Assembly: GCA_901456055.1 (NCBI GenBank)
Contig: CABDWT010000002.1
Coordinates: 744,001-808,000, forward strand
Length of the DNA: 64,000 nucleotides
Direction of reading: 5' to 3'
DNA from: Phytobacter ursingii
GTDB lineage: Bacteria > Pseudomonadota > Gammaproteobacteria > Enterobacterales > Enterobacteriaceae
The notes under the pieces were generated by a model. It was given only the letters and a program-made list of their open reading frames with translations, was not told where the DNA came from and ran no database searches. Positions 56,681 to 64,000 of the stretch are shown one piece after another; position 1 is the first letter of the stretch, and every line of letters starts with the position of its first letter. A program made the translations under genes and the position numbers.

Positions 56681-57414
56681 ATCGACACCCGGAAGCCGGG
56701 GTTAAGGAAAGATTCACGAGGCGTATAATCAAGGGTTTTGCCCTGCCAGTCGTGAACATGCGCCCCGGCTGCAACGGCTACCGCATGACCCGCGGCCGTA
56801 TCCCAGACGCTGGTCGGCCCAAAACGCGGATAAAGCTGAGCGTGCCCCTCTGCCACCAGGCAGAATTTCAGCGATGAACCGATAGCCGTCGTCTGATGCT
56901 CGCCCAGGTGGAGGAGATACTCTTTGAGTTCATCATCCGCGTGGGAACGACTTACTACCACCAGCGGCGGACGCGCGTCGCGTACTTTAATCTGCGTCCG
57001 CGTACCGTTTTCCTCTTTCCACGCTTTGCCTTCCGCCGCGCAATACATCACTTTCAGCACCGGAGCATACACGACGCCAAGCACCGGTTTCCCGTGTTCA
57101 ATCAGGGCAATATTTACCGTGAACTCACCGTTGCGTTTAATAAACTCTTTCGTACCGTCCAGCGGATCGACCAGCCAGTAACGCTGCCAGTGCTGACGGA
57201 CGCTCCAGGAAGGCGGATCTTCTTCCGACAGTACCGGAATATCCGGGGTCAGTGCCTGTAGCCCGCCAGCAATTACCGCGTGTGCGGCAATATCGGCGGC
57301 CGTCACGGGTGAATCGTCGGATTTGCTGGTCACATCCATCGGCTTATGGCCATCGTAGACCTGCATAATGGCATCGCCCGCTTCCCGCGCGAGCTGACAA
57401 ATGGCTTCTAACAT
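56674..57414 (-). CDS. cysQ: 3'(2'),5'-bisphosphate nucleotidase CysQ
   Basis: A 246-residue enzyme, the same length as E. coli CysQ. It hydrolyses 3'-phosphoadenosine-5'-phosphate, a by-product of sulfate assimilation, to AMP. The lithium-sensitive phosphatase motifs are intact: [14 protein letters not shown] and [10 protein letters not shown]. Two ATGs are adjacent; the second (57414) has AGAGG six nt upstream and gives the E. coli length. A start at 57417 would add one Met. Confidence 0.96.
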   Translation of the reverse strand: MLEAICQLAREAGDAIMQVYDGHKPMDVTSKSDDSPVTAADIAAHAVIAGGLQALTPDIPVLSEEDPPSWSVRQHWQRYWLVDPLDGTKEFIKRNGEFTVNIALIEHGKPVLGVVYAPVLKVMYCAAEGKAWKEENGTRTQIKVRDARPPLVVVSRSHADDELKEYLLHLGEHQTTAIGSSLKFCLVAEGHAQLYPRFGPTSVWDTAAGHAVAVAAGAHVHDWQGKTLDYTPRESFLNPGFRVSIY

Positions 57415-57454
57415 CATCCACCTCTTATGTATGGCAGTGGGATCTTTACCCCAA

Positions 57455-57575
57455 ATAATTCACGTTGCAGGAAGGCGGCAAGTGAAGGAATCCCGTGAGC
57501 TTACCTCAGTAAGTGATTCGGGTGAGTGAACGTAGCCAACGTTCATGCAACATGAAGTATGACGGGTATAACTCA
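57455..57575. repeat. ERIC element between cysQ and cpdB
   Basis: GTGAAGGAATCCCGTGAGCTT then ACCTCAGTAAGTGATTCGGG and ATGACGGGTATAA are the diagnostic ERIC parts (the first is cited without its last base when counting: GTGAAGGAATCCCGTGAGCT). It is the most complete copy in the window and lies in the shared 5' region of the divergent cysQ and cpdB genes. Confidence 0.85.
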
Positions 57576-57728
57576 TTGTTTTACTTATATCGCATTACGG
57601 TCGAATCTGCCAGGTGTGATAGTTGTTGCATTTATGTGGCAAATTTCATGGCAGAATTCACAATTCTGTAAGCAACAAAATGTACATATCATTTCTTTTG
57701 TGGCTCAGATCTAAAAAGGACACCTCTG

Positions 57729-59672
57729 ATGATTAAGTTTAGCGCAACGCTCCTTGCCACGTTGGTTGCAGCCAGCGTGCAAGCGGCAACGGTGGATCTC
57801 CGGATTATGGAAACCACTGATTTGCATAGCAACATGATGGACTTTGATTACTATAAAGATTCTGCGACAGAAAAATTCGGACTGGTACGCACTGCCAGCC
57901 TGATCAATGCCGCCAGGAGCGAAGTCAAAAATAGCGTGCTGGTGGATAACGGCGACTTAATTCAGGGTAGCCCGCTGGGCGATTATATGGCAGCCAAAGG
58001 GCTGAAAAAGGGCGACATCCACCCTGTCTATAAGGCGCTGAATACGCTGGACTATACCGTTGGCAACCTCGGTAACCACGAGTTCAACTATGGCCTCGAT
58101 TATCTGCATCGGGCACTGGAAGGGGCCAAATTCCCTTACGTGAATGCCAACATTATTGATGTTAAAACCCAGAAACCGCTGTTTACCCCGTATCTTATTA
58201 AAGAGACCGCCGTTACCGATACCGACGGCAAAACGCATACGGTGAAAATTGGCTATATCGGCTTTGTTCCGCCGCAAATTATGGTGTGGGATAAAGCGAA
58301 CCTGAGCGGCAAAGTGACGGTTAACGACATCACCGAAACGGCGAAGAAATATGTTCCGGAGATGCGCGAAAAAGGGGCCGACCTGGTGGTGCTGGTTGCC
58401 CACTCTGGCCTCTCTTCTGAACCTTATCAGGCAATGGCCGAAAACTCTGTCTACTACTTAAGCGACGTTCCCGGCGTTGACGCGATTCTGTTTGGTCACG
58501 CCCATGCGGTCTTCCCGTCAAAAGATTTCGCCGCCATTAAAGGCGCGGATATCGCGAAAGGCACGTTAAACGGCGTGCCATCAGTGATGCCAGGCATGTG
58601 GGGCGACCATCTCGGCGTGGTGGATCTGGTATTGAACAATGATGCCGGCAAGTGGCAGGTCACCTCTTCAAAGGCCGAAGCGCGCCCGATTTATGATACT
58701 GCTGGCAAAAAATCGCTGGCGGCGGAAGACAGCAAACTGGTGGAAATCCTGAAACACGATCACGATGCCACCCGTCAGTTCGTCGGCAAGCCTGTTGGCA
58801 AATCCGCCGACAATATGTACAGCTTCCTCTCCCTTGTACAGGATGACCCGACCGTACAGGTCGTTAACAACGCCCAGACGGCTTATGTGAAGCACTTTAT
58901 TCAGGGCGACCCGGATCTGGCGAACCTGCCGGTATTATCTGCCGCCGCACCGTTCAAAGCCGGTGGCCGCAAAAACGATCCGGCCAGTTTTGTTGAGGTA
59001 GAAAAAGGGCAGCTCACCTTCCGTAACGCCGCCGACCTGTATCTCTACCCCAATACACTGGTAGTCGTGAAAGCGACAGGCAAAGAGGTGAAAGAGTGGC
59101 TGGAGTGCTCCGCCGGGCAGTTTAATCAGATCGATACCACCAGCACGAAGCCCCAGTCATTAATCAACTGGGAGACCTTCCGTACCTATAACTTCGATGT
59201 CATTGACGGGGTGAAATACCAGATTGATGTGACGCAGCCTGCTCGTTATGACGGTGAGTGTCAGAGCATCAATCCGCAGGCAGAGCGCATTAAAGATCTT
59301 ACCTTCAACGGCAAACCGATCGACCCGGATCAGGTGTTCCTGGTGGCAACCAATAACTACCGCGCCTACGGCGGCAAATTCGCCGGTACAGGTGACAGCC
59401 ATATCGCCTTTGCCTCGCCGGATGAAAACCGCGCGGTACTGGCAAAATGGATAACCGACGAATCGGCAAAAGCGGGCGAAATCCATCCGGCAGCGGATAA
59501 CAACTGGCGCCTGGCACCGATTCACAGCAATACGGCGCTGGATATCCGTTTCGAAACCTCACCTTCTGAGAAGGCGGCTGCGTTTATCAAAGAGAAAGCG
59601 CAGTACCCGATGAAGAAGGTCGGTACGGACGAGATTGGCTTTGCGCTCTATCAGGTGGATTTGAGTAAGTAA
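57729..59672 (+). CDS. cpdB: 2',3'-cyclic-nucleotide 2'-phosphodiesterase/3'-nucleotidase CpdB
   Basis: A 647-residue periplasmic enzyme, E. coli length. It has a signal peptide ([19 protein letters not shown]), a metallophosphoesterase domain ([26 protein letters not shown] and GHAHAVF) and a C-terminal 5'-nucleotidase domain (about 370-600, with NNYRAYGG). It scavenges nucleosides and phosphate from 2',3'-cyclic and 3'-nucleotides. The ribosome site AAAAAGGACACC precedes ATG 57729. Confidence 0.97.
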   Translation: MIKFSATLLATLVAASVQAATVDLRIMETTDLHSNMMDFDYYKDSATEKFGLVRTASLINAARSEVKNSVLVDNGDLIQGSPLGDYMAAKGLKKGDIHPVYKALNTLDYTVGNLGNHEFNYGLDYLHRALEGAKFPYVNANIIDVKTQKPLFTPYLIKETAVTDTDGKTHTVKIGYIGFVPPQIMVWDKANLSGKVTVNDITETAKKYVPEMREKGADLVVLVAHSGLSSEPYQAMAENSVYYLSDVPGVDAILFGHAHAVFPSKDFAAIKGADIAKGTLNGVPSVMPGMWGDHLGVVDLVLNNDAGKWQVTSSKAEARPIYDTAGKKSLAAEDSKLVEILKHDHDATRQFVGKPVGKSADNMYSFLSLVQDDPTVQVVNNAQTAYVKHFIQGDPDLANLPVLSAAAPFKAGGRKNDPASFVEVEKGQLTFRNAADLYLYPNTLVVVKATGKEVKEWLECSAGQFNQIDTTSTKPQSLINWETFRTYNFDVIDGVKYQIDVTQPARYDGECQSINPQAERIKDLTFNGKPIDPDQVFLVATNNYRAYGGKFAGTGDSHIAFASPDENRAVLAKWITDESAKAGEIHPAADNNWRLAPIHSNTALDIRFETSPSEKAAAFIKEKAQYPMKKVGTDEIGFALYQVDLSK

Positions 59673-59691
59673 GCCGTTTACCCCGCAACTT

Positions 59692-59815
59692 TAGCCCGGA
59701 TAAGGCACCTGCGCCGCATCCGGAAACATCCCCGATGGCGCTGCGCTAACCGGGGCTACAGGCCTTTGTGCAGGCACGGCGTAGCCCGGATAAGGCGTTC
59801 ACGCCGCCATCCGGG
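59692..59815. repeat. REP/BIME elements after cpdB
   Basis: Three REP arms (tagcccggataaggc..., ccccgatggcgctgcgctaac, gtagcccggataaggcg...) lie between the convergent ends of cpdB and ytfH. Confidence 0.85.
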
Positions 59816-59820
59816 TTCAC

Positions 59821-60207
59821 TCAGGCGGCGCGGTCATCTCGCGTCGCCAGCACTTGCGGCAAATTCAGTTCAATCCAGTCGGCCAGAGCGGCGACTTTCT
59901 CGCTAATCTGCTCACCCAGCGGCGTCAGGCTATACTCCACATGCGGCGGCACTACCGGATACGAAATACGGTTAATAAAACCGTCCTGTTCCAGCGCCTG
60001 GAGAGATTGCGCCAGCATCTTTTCGCTGACGCCGCCCATCTTGCGGCGTAAATCGCTGAAACGGTGGGTACCGTGGCGTAGCGCCACCAGAATCAGTACG
60101 CCCCAACGGCTGGTTACGTGTTTAAGCACCTCACGCGAGGGGCACTCTTCTGCAAACAGATTACCGTCGCGCATCCGCTCGCTCAGAGTGGGATTTGTGT
60201 TTTCCAT
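59821..60207 (-). CDS. ytfH: HxlR-family regulator YtfH (QorR)
   Basis: A 128-residue winged-helix regulator of the HxlR type (E. coli YtfH is 126). It has the N-terminal NLFAEECPSREVLKHVTSRW, with the conserved Cys near residue 21, and the wing VVPPHVEYSLTPLGEQ. It lies head-to-head with qorB, 84 bp apart, as in E. coli, and probably represses qorB until a quinone or electrophile modifies the cysteine. Confidence 0.93.
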   Translation of the reverse strand: MENTNPTLSERMRDGNLFAEECPSREVLKHVTSRWGVLILVALRHGTHRFSDLRRKMGGVSEKMLAQSLQALEQDGFINRISYPVVPPHVEYSLTPLGEQISEKVAALADWIELNLPQVLATRDDRAA

Positions 60208-60238
60208 ACTTACCTTTTTGTACGTACTTACTAAAAGT
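60207..60238. promoter_or_regulatory. Probable YtfH operator in the ytfH-qorB gap
   Basis: The divergent promoter region contains TACTTAC at 60207-60213 and again at 60225-60231, with the palindrome GTACGTAC at 60220-60227. Such repeats fit HxlR-family operators. No binding site has been matched directly. Confidence 0.45.
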
Positions 60239-60291
60239 TAGCTATGGTGATAGTGTGCCACAACACAAGACAAACACGAAGGAGATTCATC

Positions 60292-61140
60292 ATGATCGCA
60301 GTGACTGGCGCTACAGGCCAACTGGGCGCACTGGCTGTTGAAGCCTTACTGAAAACCGTCAACGCGAGTGAGATCGTCGCGATTGTACGTAACCCGGCAA
60401 AAGCCGACGCGCTGGCGCAGAAAGGGGTCGTCGTTCGTCAGGCCGACTACGGCGATCAGGCGGCGCTCACTGCTGCGCTGACGGGCGTAGAAAAACTGCT
60501 ATTGGTCTCTTCCAGCGAAGTCGGACAGCGTGCCGCCCAGCATCGTAACGTGATTAACGCAGCCAAAGCGGCGGGCGTGAAGTTTATCGCCTATACCAGC
60601 CTGCTGCATGCGGATAAATCTCCGTTGGGTCTGCACGTTGAGCACGTTGAAACCGAAAAAATGTTGGCCGATTCCGGCATCCCCTACGCCCTGTTGCGCA
60701 ATGGCTGGTATACCGAAAACTACCTGGCCAGTGCCCCCGCAGCTCTGGCTCATGGCGTGTTTATTGGCGCTGCGGGAGAGGGTAAAATCGCCTCGGCAAC
60801 CCGCGCAGATTATGCCGCTGCTGCCGCACGTGTTATCAGCACCGACGGCCATGCCGGAAAAGTCTACGAACTGGCCGGTGACAGCGCCTGGACACTCAGT
60901 GAACTGGCGGCTGAACTGAGCAAACAGAGCGGTAAACCGGTGGTCTATCAGAACATGAGCGAAGCCGAGTTTGCTGGCGCGCTGAAAGGCGTTGGCCTGC
61001 CGGATGTGTTCGCCAACCTGCTGGCTGATTCGGATATCGGAGCCTCGAAAGGAGGTTTATTCGATGACAGTCATACCCTGAGCAAACTGATTGGCCGCCC
61101 GACCACCCCGCTCGCGGAAAGTGTCAAAGGCATCCTGTAA
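60292..61140 (+). CDS. qorB: NADPH:quinone oxidoreductase QorB
   Basis: A 282-residue atypical short-chain dehydrogenase of the NmrA-like type (E. coli QorB, formerly YtfG, is 286). Its nucleotide loop GATGQLG is near the N-terminus and the substrate Tyr region is YTSLLHAD. It reduces quinones with NADPH. ATG 60292 follows AAGGAGATTCATC; an in-frame start at 60244 is rejected. The C-terminus is a few residues shorter than in E. coli. Confidence 0.95.
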   Translation: MIAVTGATGQLGALAVEALLKTVNASEIVAIVRNPAKADALAQKGVVVRQADYGDQAALTAALTGVEKLLLVSSSEVGQRAAQHRNVINAAKAAGVKFIAYTSLLHADKSPLGLHVEHVETEKMLADSGIPYALLRNGWYTENYLASAPAALAHGVFIGAAGEGKIASATRADYAAAAARVISTDGHAGKVYELAGDSAWTLSELAAELSKQSGKPVVYQNMSEAEFAGALKGVGLPDVFANLLADSDIGASKGGLFDDSHTLSKLIGRPTTPLAESVKGIL

Positions 61141-61221
61141 CTGTTACAGGGTGGTTAATTTTTGTAGCACGCCGCCGGGTCATCCTTAATAATGTGAGGA
61201 TGGCCTGAGCGGAGATAAAAA

Positions 61222-62046
61222 GTGGAAGGCGTACCGGAACAATTCTTTGACGAGCGAGACAGCGCACGTTTTCGTCACCTGGCACACCTGCCGGGCGTCG
61301 AGCTTTACCATGCGCATATTTCCCGTTACGCCTTTGAGCCCCACACCCACGAAGCCTTCGGTATCGGCGCAATCGAAGCGGGCGCCGAACGCTTTCGTTA
61401 TCGCGGCACACAGTATGTAGCGCCTGCCAATTCCGTTGTCACCATGAACCCGGACGAGCTGCATACCGGCGAGGCGGAAACCGAGTATGGCTGGCGCTAT
61501 CGCATGATCTATCTCGACCCCGCGTTGCTGGAAGAGGTGACCGGTATCCGTCACTGGTGGTTTAGCGATGCCACCCGTCACGATCCCCTACGTACGGCCC
61601 ACATCTGCCGCCTGATTCACGGACTGTGGCACACCGATGATTCGCTGGCGCAAAAAGGGATGCTACTGGACCTGATCGATACCTTTACGCCACTGGCTCG
61701 CCACGCGCCGGTCAGTCAGGAAGGGACTCATCGTTTTGCACGGGTCCGCGACTATCTGCATGATAATTTCATGCATCCCCTGACGCTGGATGAGCTGGCA
61801 CAGGTGGTCTCGTTAAGTCCGTACCATTTTCAGCGTCAGTTCAAAGCCCATTTTCACGTAACACCCCATCAAATGCTGATGGCGATCCGTCTGTGGCGGG
61901 CGAAAGATTTCCTGACCCACGGGATGCCCGCCGCCGAAGTCGCCGCCGCTACCGGGCTGACTGACCAGTCACACCTTACCCGTGCCTTTACGCGTCGTTA
62001 CGGCATTACCCCCGTGCGCTACCAGAAGCAGGTCACCCGGCGCTAA
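61222..62046 (+). CDS. AraC-family transcriptional regulator
   Basis: A 274-residue regulator with an N-terminal cupin sensor (FEPHTHEAFGIGAIEAG, about 25-110) and a C-terminal pair of HTH motifs (LTLDELAQVVSLSPYHFQRQF and PAAEVAAATGLTDQSHLTRAF; each quoted in part). The start is a GTG at 61222 with GGAG seven nt upstream. It lies between qorB and ytfF, where E. coli K-12 has no gene, and is codirectional with ytfF, 75 bp away. It may control that exporter. The ligand is not known. Confidence 0.88.
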   Translation: MEGVPEQFFDERDSARFRHLAHLPGVELYHAHISRYAFEPHTHEAFGIGAIEAGAERFRYRGTQYVAPANSVVTMNPDELHTGEAETEYGWRYRMIYLDPALLEEVTGIRHWWFSDATRHDPLRTAHICRLIHGLWHTDDSLAQKGMLLDLIDTFTPLARHAPVSQEGTHRFARVRDYLHDNFMHPLTLDELAQVVSLSPYHFQRQFKAHFHVTPHQMLMAIRLWRAKDFLTHGMPAAEVAAATGLTDQSHLTRAFTRRYGITPVRYQKQVTRR

Positions 62047-62121
62047 TGCGCAATCTCATACAATATTCCGTTGTCCTCCCCGCCTACACTGTGACGGCAA
62101 ACAGAAACGTCAGGTGGAAGT

Positions 62122-63090
62122 ATGATTAGTGGTGTGTTGTATGCCCTGCTCGCGGGTATGTTGTGGGGACTTATTTTTGTCGGACCGTTAATTGTGCCGG
62201 ATTACCCGGCGGCCTTGCAGTCAACCGGCCGTTATCTGGCGTTAGGGATCATTGCCCTGCCGCTGGCCTGGCTGGGTCGTCAGCGTCTACGGCAGTTAAC
62301 GCAGAAAGACTGGCTCACCGCGCTGGCGCTGACCATGATGGGCAATCTGATCTATTACGTCTGTCTTGCCAGCGCGATTCAGCGCACCGGAGCACCGGTT
62401 TCGACGATGATCATTGCTACCCTGCCCGTGGTTATCCCGATATGCGCGAACCTGCTCTATAGCCAGCGTGACGGCAAACGCGCCTGGAACAGCCTCGCCC
62501 CGGCGCTACTCTGTATTGCGGCAGGACTGGCCTGCGTCAATATTGCCGAGCTGCACGGCGGCCTGCCGGATTTCTCCTGGTGGCGCTATGGCTCCGGCAT
62601 TGCCCTTGCGCTGGTTTCCGTCGCCTGCTGGGCGTGGTATGCGCTGCGTAACGCCCGCTGGCTGCGGGAAAACCCGGACAAGAACCCGATGATGTGGGCA
62701 ACCGCGCAGGCGCTGGTGACGCTCCCGGTCTCTTTGCTCGGCTATGCGGCTGCCTGTCTCTGGCTGCACGTGCAACAGCCCGGTTTTGCCCAACCTTTTG
62801 GTCCGCGCCCGGCAGTGTTTATCGGTTTGATGTTCACCATTGCGATACTCTGCTCCTGGGTCGGCGCTATGTGCTGGAATGTTGCCAGTCAGCGTTTACC
62901 CACGGTGATTGTCGGGCCGCTGATTGTTTTTGAAACCCTGGCGGGCCTGCTTTATACCTTCATGCTACGCCAGCAAATGCCGCCATGGCTCACCCTTTGT
63001 GGTATCACCCTGTTGGTCTGTGGCGTGGTCATGGCCGTACGCGCGAAGCCAGAAAAGCCTCTGGTTCAGCCAGTTTCAGACCACCGTTAA
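62122..63090 (+). CDS. ytfF: DMT/EamA-family inner-membrane transporter YtfF
   Basis: A 322-residue protein with ten hydrophobic segments in two EamA halves (E. coli YtfF is 321). It is a drug/metabolite-type exporter whose substrate is unproven. The start [19 protein letters not shown] is family-like, with AGGTGGAAGT upstream. The AraC gene just upstream is a candidate regulator. Confidence 0.93.
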   Translation: MISGVLYALLAGMLWGLIFVGPLIVPDYPAALQSTGRYLALGIIALPLAWLGRQRLRQLTQKDWLTALALTMMGNLIYYVCLASAIQRTGAPVSTMIIATLPVVIPICANLLYSQRDGKRAWNSLAPALLCIAAGLACVNIAELHGGLPDFSWWRYGSGIALALVSVACWAWYALRNARWLRENPDKNPMMWATAQALVTLPVSLLGYAAACLWLHVQQPGFAQPFGPRPAVFIGLMFTIAILCSWVGAMCWNVASQRLPTVIVGPLIVFETLAGLLYTFMLRQQMPPWLTLCGITLLVCGVVMAVRAKPEKPLVQPVSDHR

Positions 63091-63137
63091 TCGTGGTCTT
63101 GTTTACCTTGCCCCGAAAGGGGTATATCATCGAATTA

Positions 63138-63165
63138 AAGATGCATTTAAAATGCATGTTATAAT
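63138..63165 (+). promoter_or_regulatory. NsrR operator and -10 of ytfE
   Basis: AAGATGCATTT-A-AAATGCATGTT (63138-63160) is the 11-1-11 NsrR palindrome with one imperfect position. It overlaps the left end of a TATAAT -10 (63160-63165). NsrR loses its hold when nitric oxide attacks its iron-sulfur cluster, so ytfE should be NO-induced. Confidence 0.92.
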
Positions 63166-63184
63166 TTCTGATGAGGTAAATGCT

Positions 63185-63847
63185 ATGGCCTTCCGTGACC
63201 AACCCCTGGGTGAACTGGCGCTATCCATTCCACGTGCGTCAGCGCTGTTTCGTAAATACGATATGGATTACTGCTGCGGCGGTAAGCAGACGCTGGAGCG
63301 CGCCGCATCCCGCAAAGAACTGGATGTGGGTATCATCGAAGCCGAGCTGGCGAAACTGGCCGATCAGTCCATCGAGAAAGACTGGCGCGTCACTGCGCTT
63401 AGCGAAATCATCGATCACATCATCGTGCGTTATCACGACCGTCACCGTGAACAACTTCCGGAGCTTATTCTGCAGGCGACCAAAGTGGAGCGTGTTCATG
63501 CTGACAAACCCAACGTGCCAAAAGGCTTAACCAAATACCTGACCATGCTGCACGACGAGCTTTCCAGCCATATGATGAAAGAAGAGCGCATCCTGTTTCC
63601 GATGATTAAAGAGGGAATGGGCAGCCAGGCGATGGGCCCCATCAGCGTGATGGAAAGCGAACATGATGACGCTGGCGAGCTGCTGGAGGTGATCAAACAC
63701 ATTACCAATGGCGTGACACCGCCGCCGGAAGCCTGCACCACCTGGAAAGCGATGTATAACGGTATTAACGAACTGATTGATGACCTGATGGAACACATCA
63801 GTCTGGAAAACAACGTTCTGTTTCCGCGTGCCCTCGCAGGGAATTAA
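63185..63847 (+). CDS. ytfE: Iron-sulfur cluster repair protein YtfE (RIC)
   Basis: A 220-residue di-iron protein, the same length as E. coli YtfE. It has an N-terminal ScdA_N domain with [11 protein letters not shown] and a hemerythrin-like C-terminal four-helix bundle whose His/Glu ligands lie in [31 protein letters not shown] and MEHISLENN. It repairs clusters damaged by nitric oxide or peroxide. ATG 63185 is chosen from E. coli; the open frame to 62924 runs through ytfF. Confidence 0.97.
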   Translation: MAFRDQPLGELALSIPRASALFRKYDMDYCCGGKQTLERAASRKELDVGIIEAELAKLADQSIEKDWRVTALSEIIDHIIVRYHDRHREQLPELILQATKVERVHADKPNVPKGLTKYLTMLHDELSSHMMKEERILFPMIKEGMGSQAMGPISVMESEHDDAGELLEVIKHITNGVTPPPEACTTWKAMYNGINELIDDLMEHISLENNVLFPRALAGN

Positions 63848-63889
63848 TGTAAGGCGCCCGAGAGCGCCCTGTTCCATGGAAGTCACTTT

Positions 63890-63915
63890 AGAGCTGCCTG
63901 CGCGGCTCTTTTTTA
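63890..63915 (+). terminator. Terminator after ytfE
   Basis: The stem AGAGCTGC / GCGGCTCT (one G-U type pair) is followed by six Ts. A second small stem (ggcgcc...ggcgcc type) precedes it at 63852-63869. Confidence 0.85.
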
Positions 63916-63934
63916 TATCTGCGCTTCATCTTTC

Positions 63935-64000
63935 CCGGATGCGGCACCTGACGCGCCTTATCCGGGCGTAGCCCCGGCAAGCGTTAGCGCCACCGGGGAT
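63935..64000. repeat. REP/BIME at the window end
   Basis: Inverted REP units (cccggatgcggcacc...gccttatccggg and gccccgg...ccggggat). It may continue past the window. Confidence 0.85.

Overview
This 64 kb window is a chromosomal segment of an enterobacterium close to Escherichia and Salmonella, most likely a Citrobacter. Almost all core genes have recognisable E. coli orthologues in E. coli order. The strongest species hint is a class A beta-lactamase that aligns by hand at about 77% over the mature protein to TEM-1. From memory, that is the figure reported for the chromosomal GIL-1 enzyme of Citrobacter gillenii.

Layout. 0-11.2 kb: ridA (3' end), mgtA with its mgtL leader and PhoP promoter, treR-treBC (trehalose), and nrdDG (anaerobic ribonucleotide reductase) behind a promoter with two FNR sites and paired NrdR boxes. 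11.2-25.0 kb: a large accessory block where E. coli has nrdG next to cybC. It holds an orphan fimbrial chaperone/adhesin pair, a nitroreductase, an unrecognised 159-residue protein, a nine-gene catabolic cluster and a LysR/quinone oxidoreductase pair. 25.0-32.4 kb: cybC, pmbA (tldE), yjgA (darP), a toxin-antitoxin remnant, a periplasmic epimerase-like protein, mpl and fbp. 32.5-40.3 kb: a DUF2569 protein, a chemoreceptor, the galactofuranose ABC transporter ytfQRT-yjfF and ppa. 40.5-45.1 kb: a second accessory block with another chemoreceptor, the TEM-like beta-lactamase and a 14-repeat Sel1 protein. 45.1-51.9 kb: tamA-tamB-ytfP and msrA. 52.2-53.7 kb: two AT-rich genes for degenerate EAL-like proteins. 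54.1-63.9 kb: paeA (ytfL), ytfK, ytfJ, cysQ, cpdB, ytfH, qorB, an AraC regulator, ytfF and NsrR-controlled ytfE.

The most interesting system is the cluster at 15.3-22.8 kb. On the minus strand it reads: a free-standing PRD protein, an SFCGS-motif protein, DUF4312, two membrane proteins (DUF4311 and DUF4310), a COG3964 amidohydrolase, a DgaE-like PLP lyase, a DgaF-like ketodeoxy-phosphogluconate aldolase, and a PRD/EIIB/EIIA activator. It matches the conserved EF_0829-EF_0839-type gene set, whose transport components and natural substrate are, to my knowledge, unknown. Upstream I find two related 20-bp palindromes flanking a CRP-like site, which makes a specific regulatory hypothesis possible. 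I infer a phosphorylation-linked uptake and catabolic route ending in pyruvate and glyceraldehyde-3-phosphate.

Intergenic DNA is rich in REP/BIME, boxC-like and ERIC elements. One ERIC-like segment lies inside the mgtA leader and another inside the nrdDG operon. I saw no tRNA, rRNA, CRISPR array, insertion sequence or prophage.
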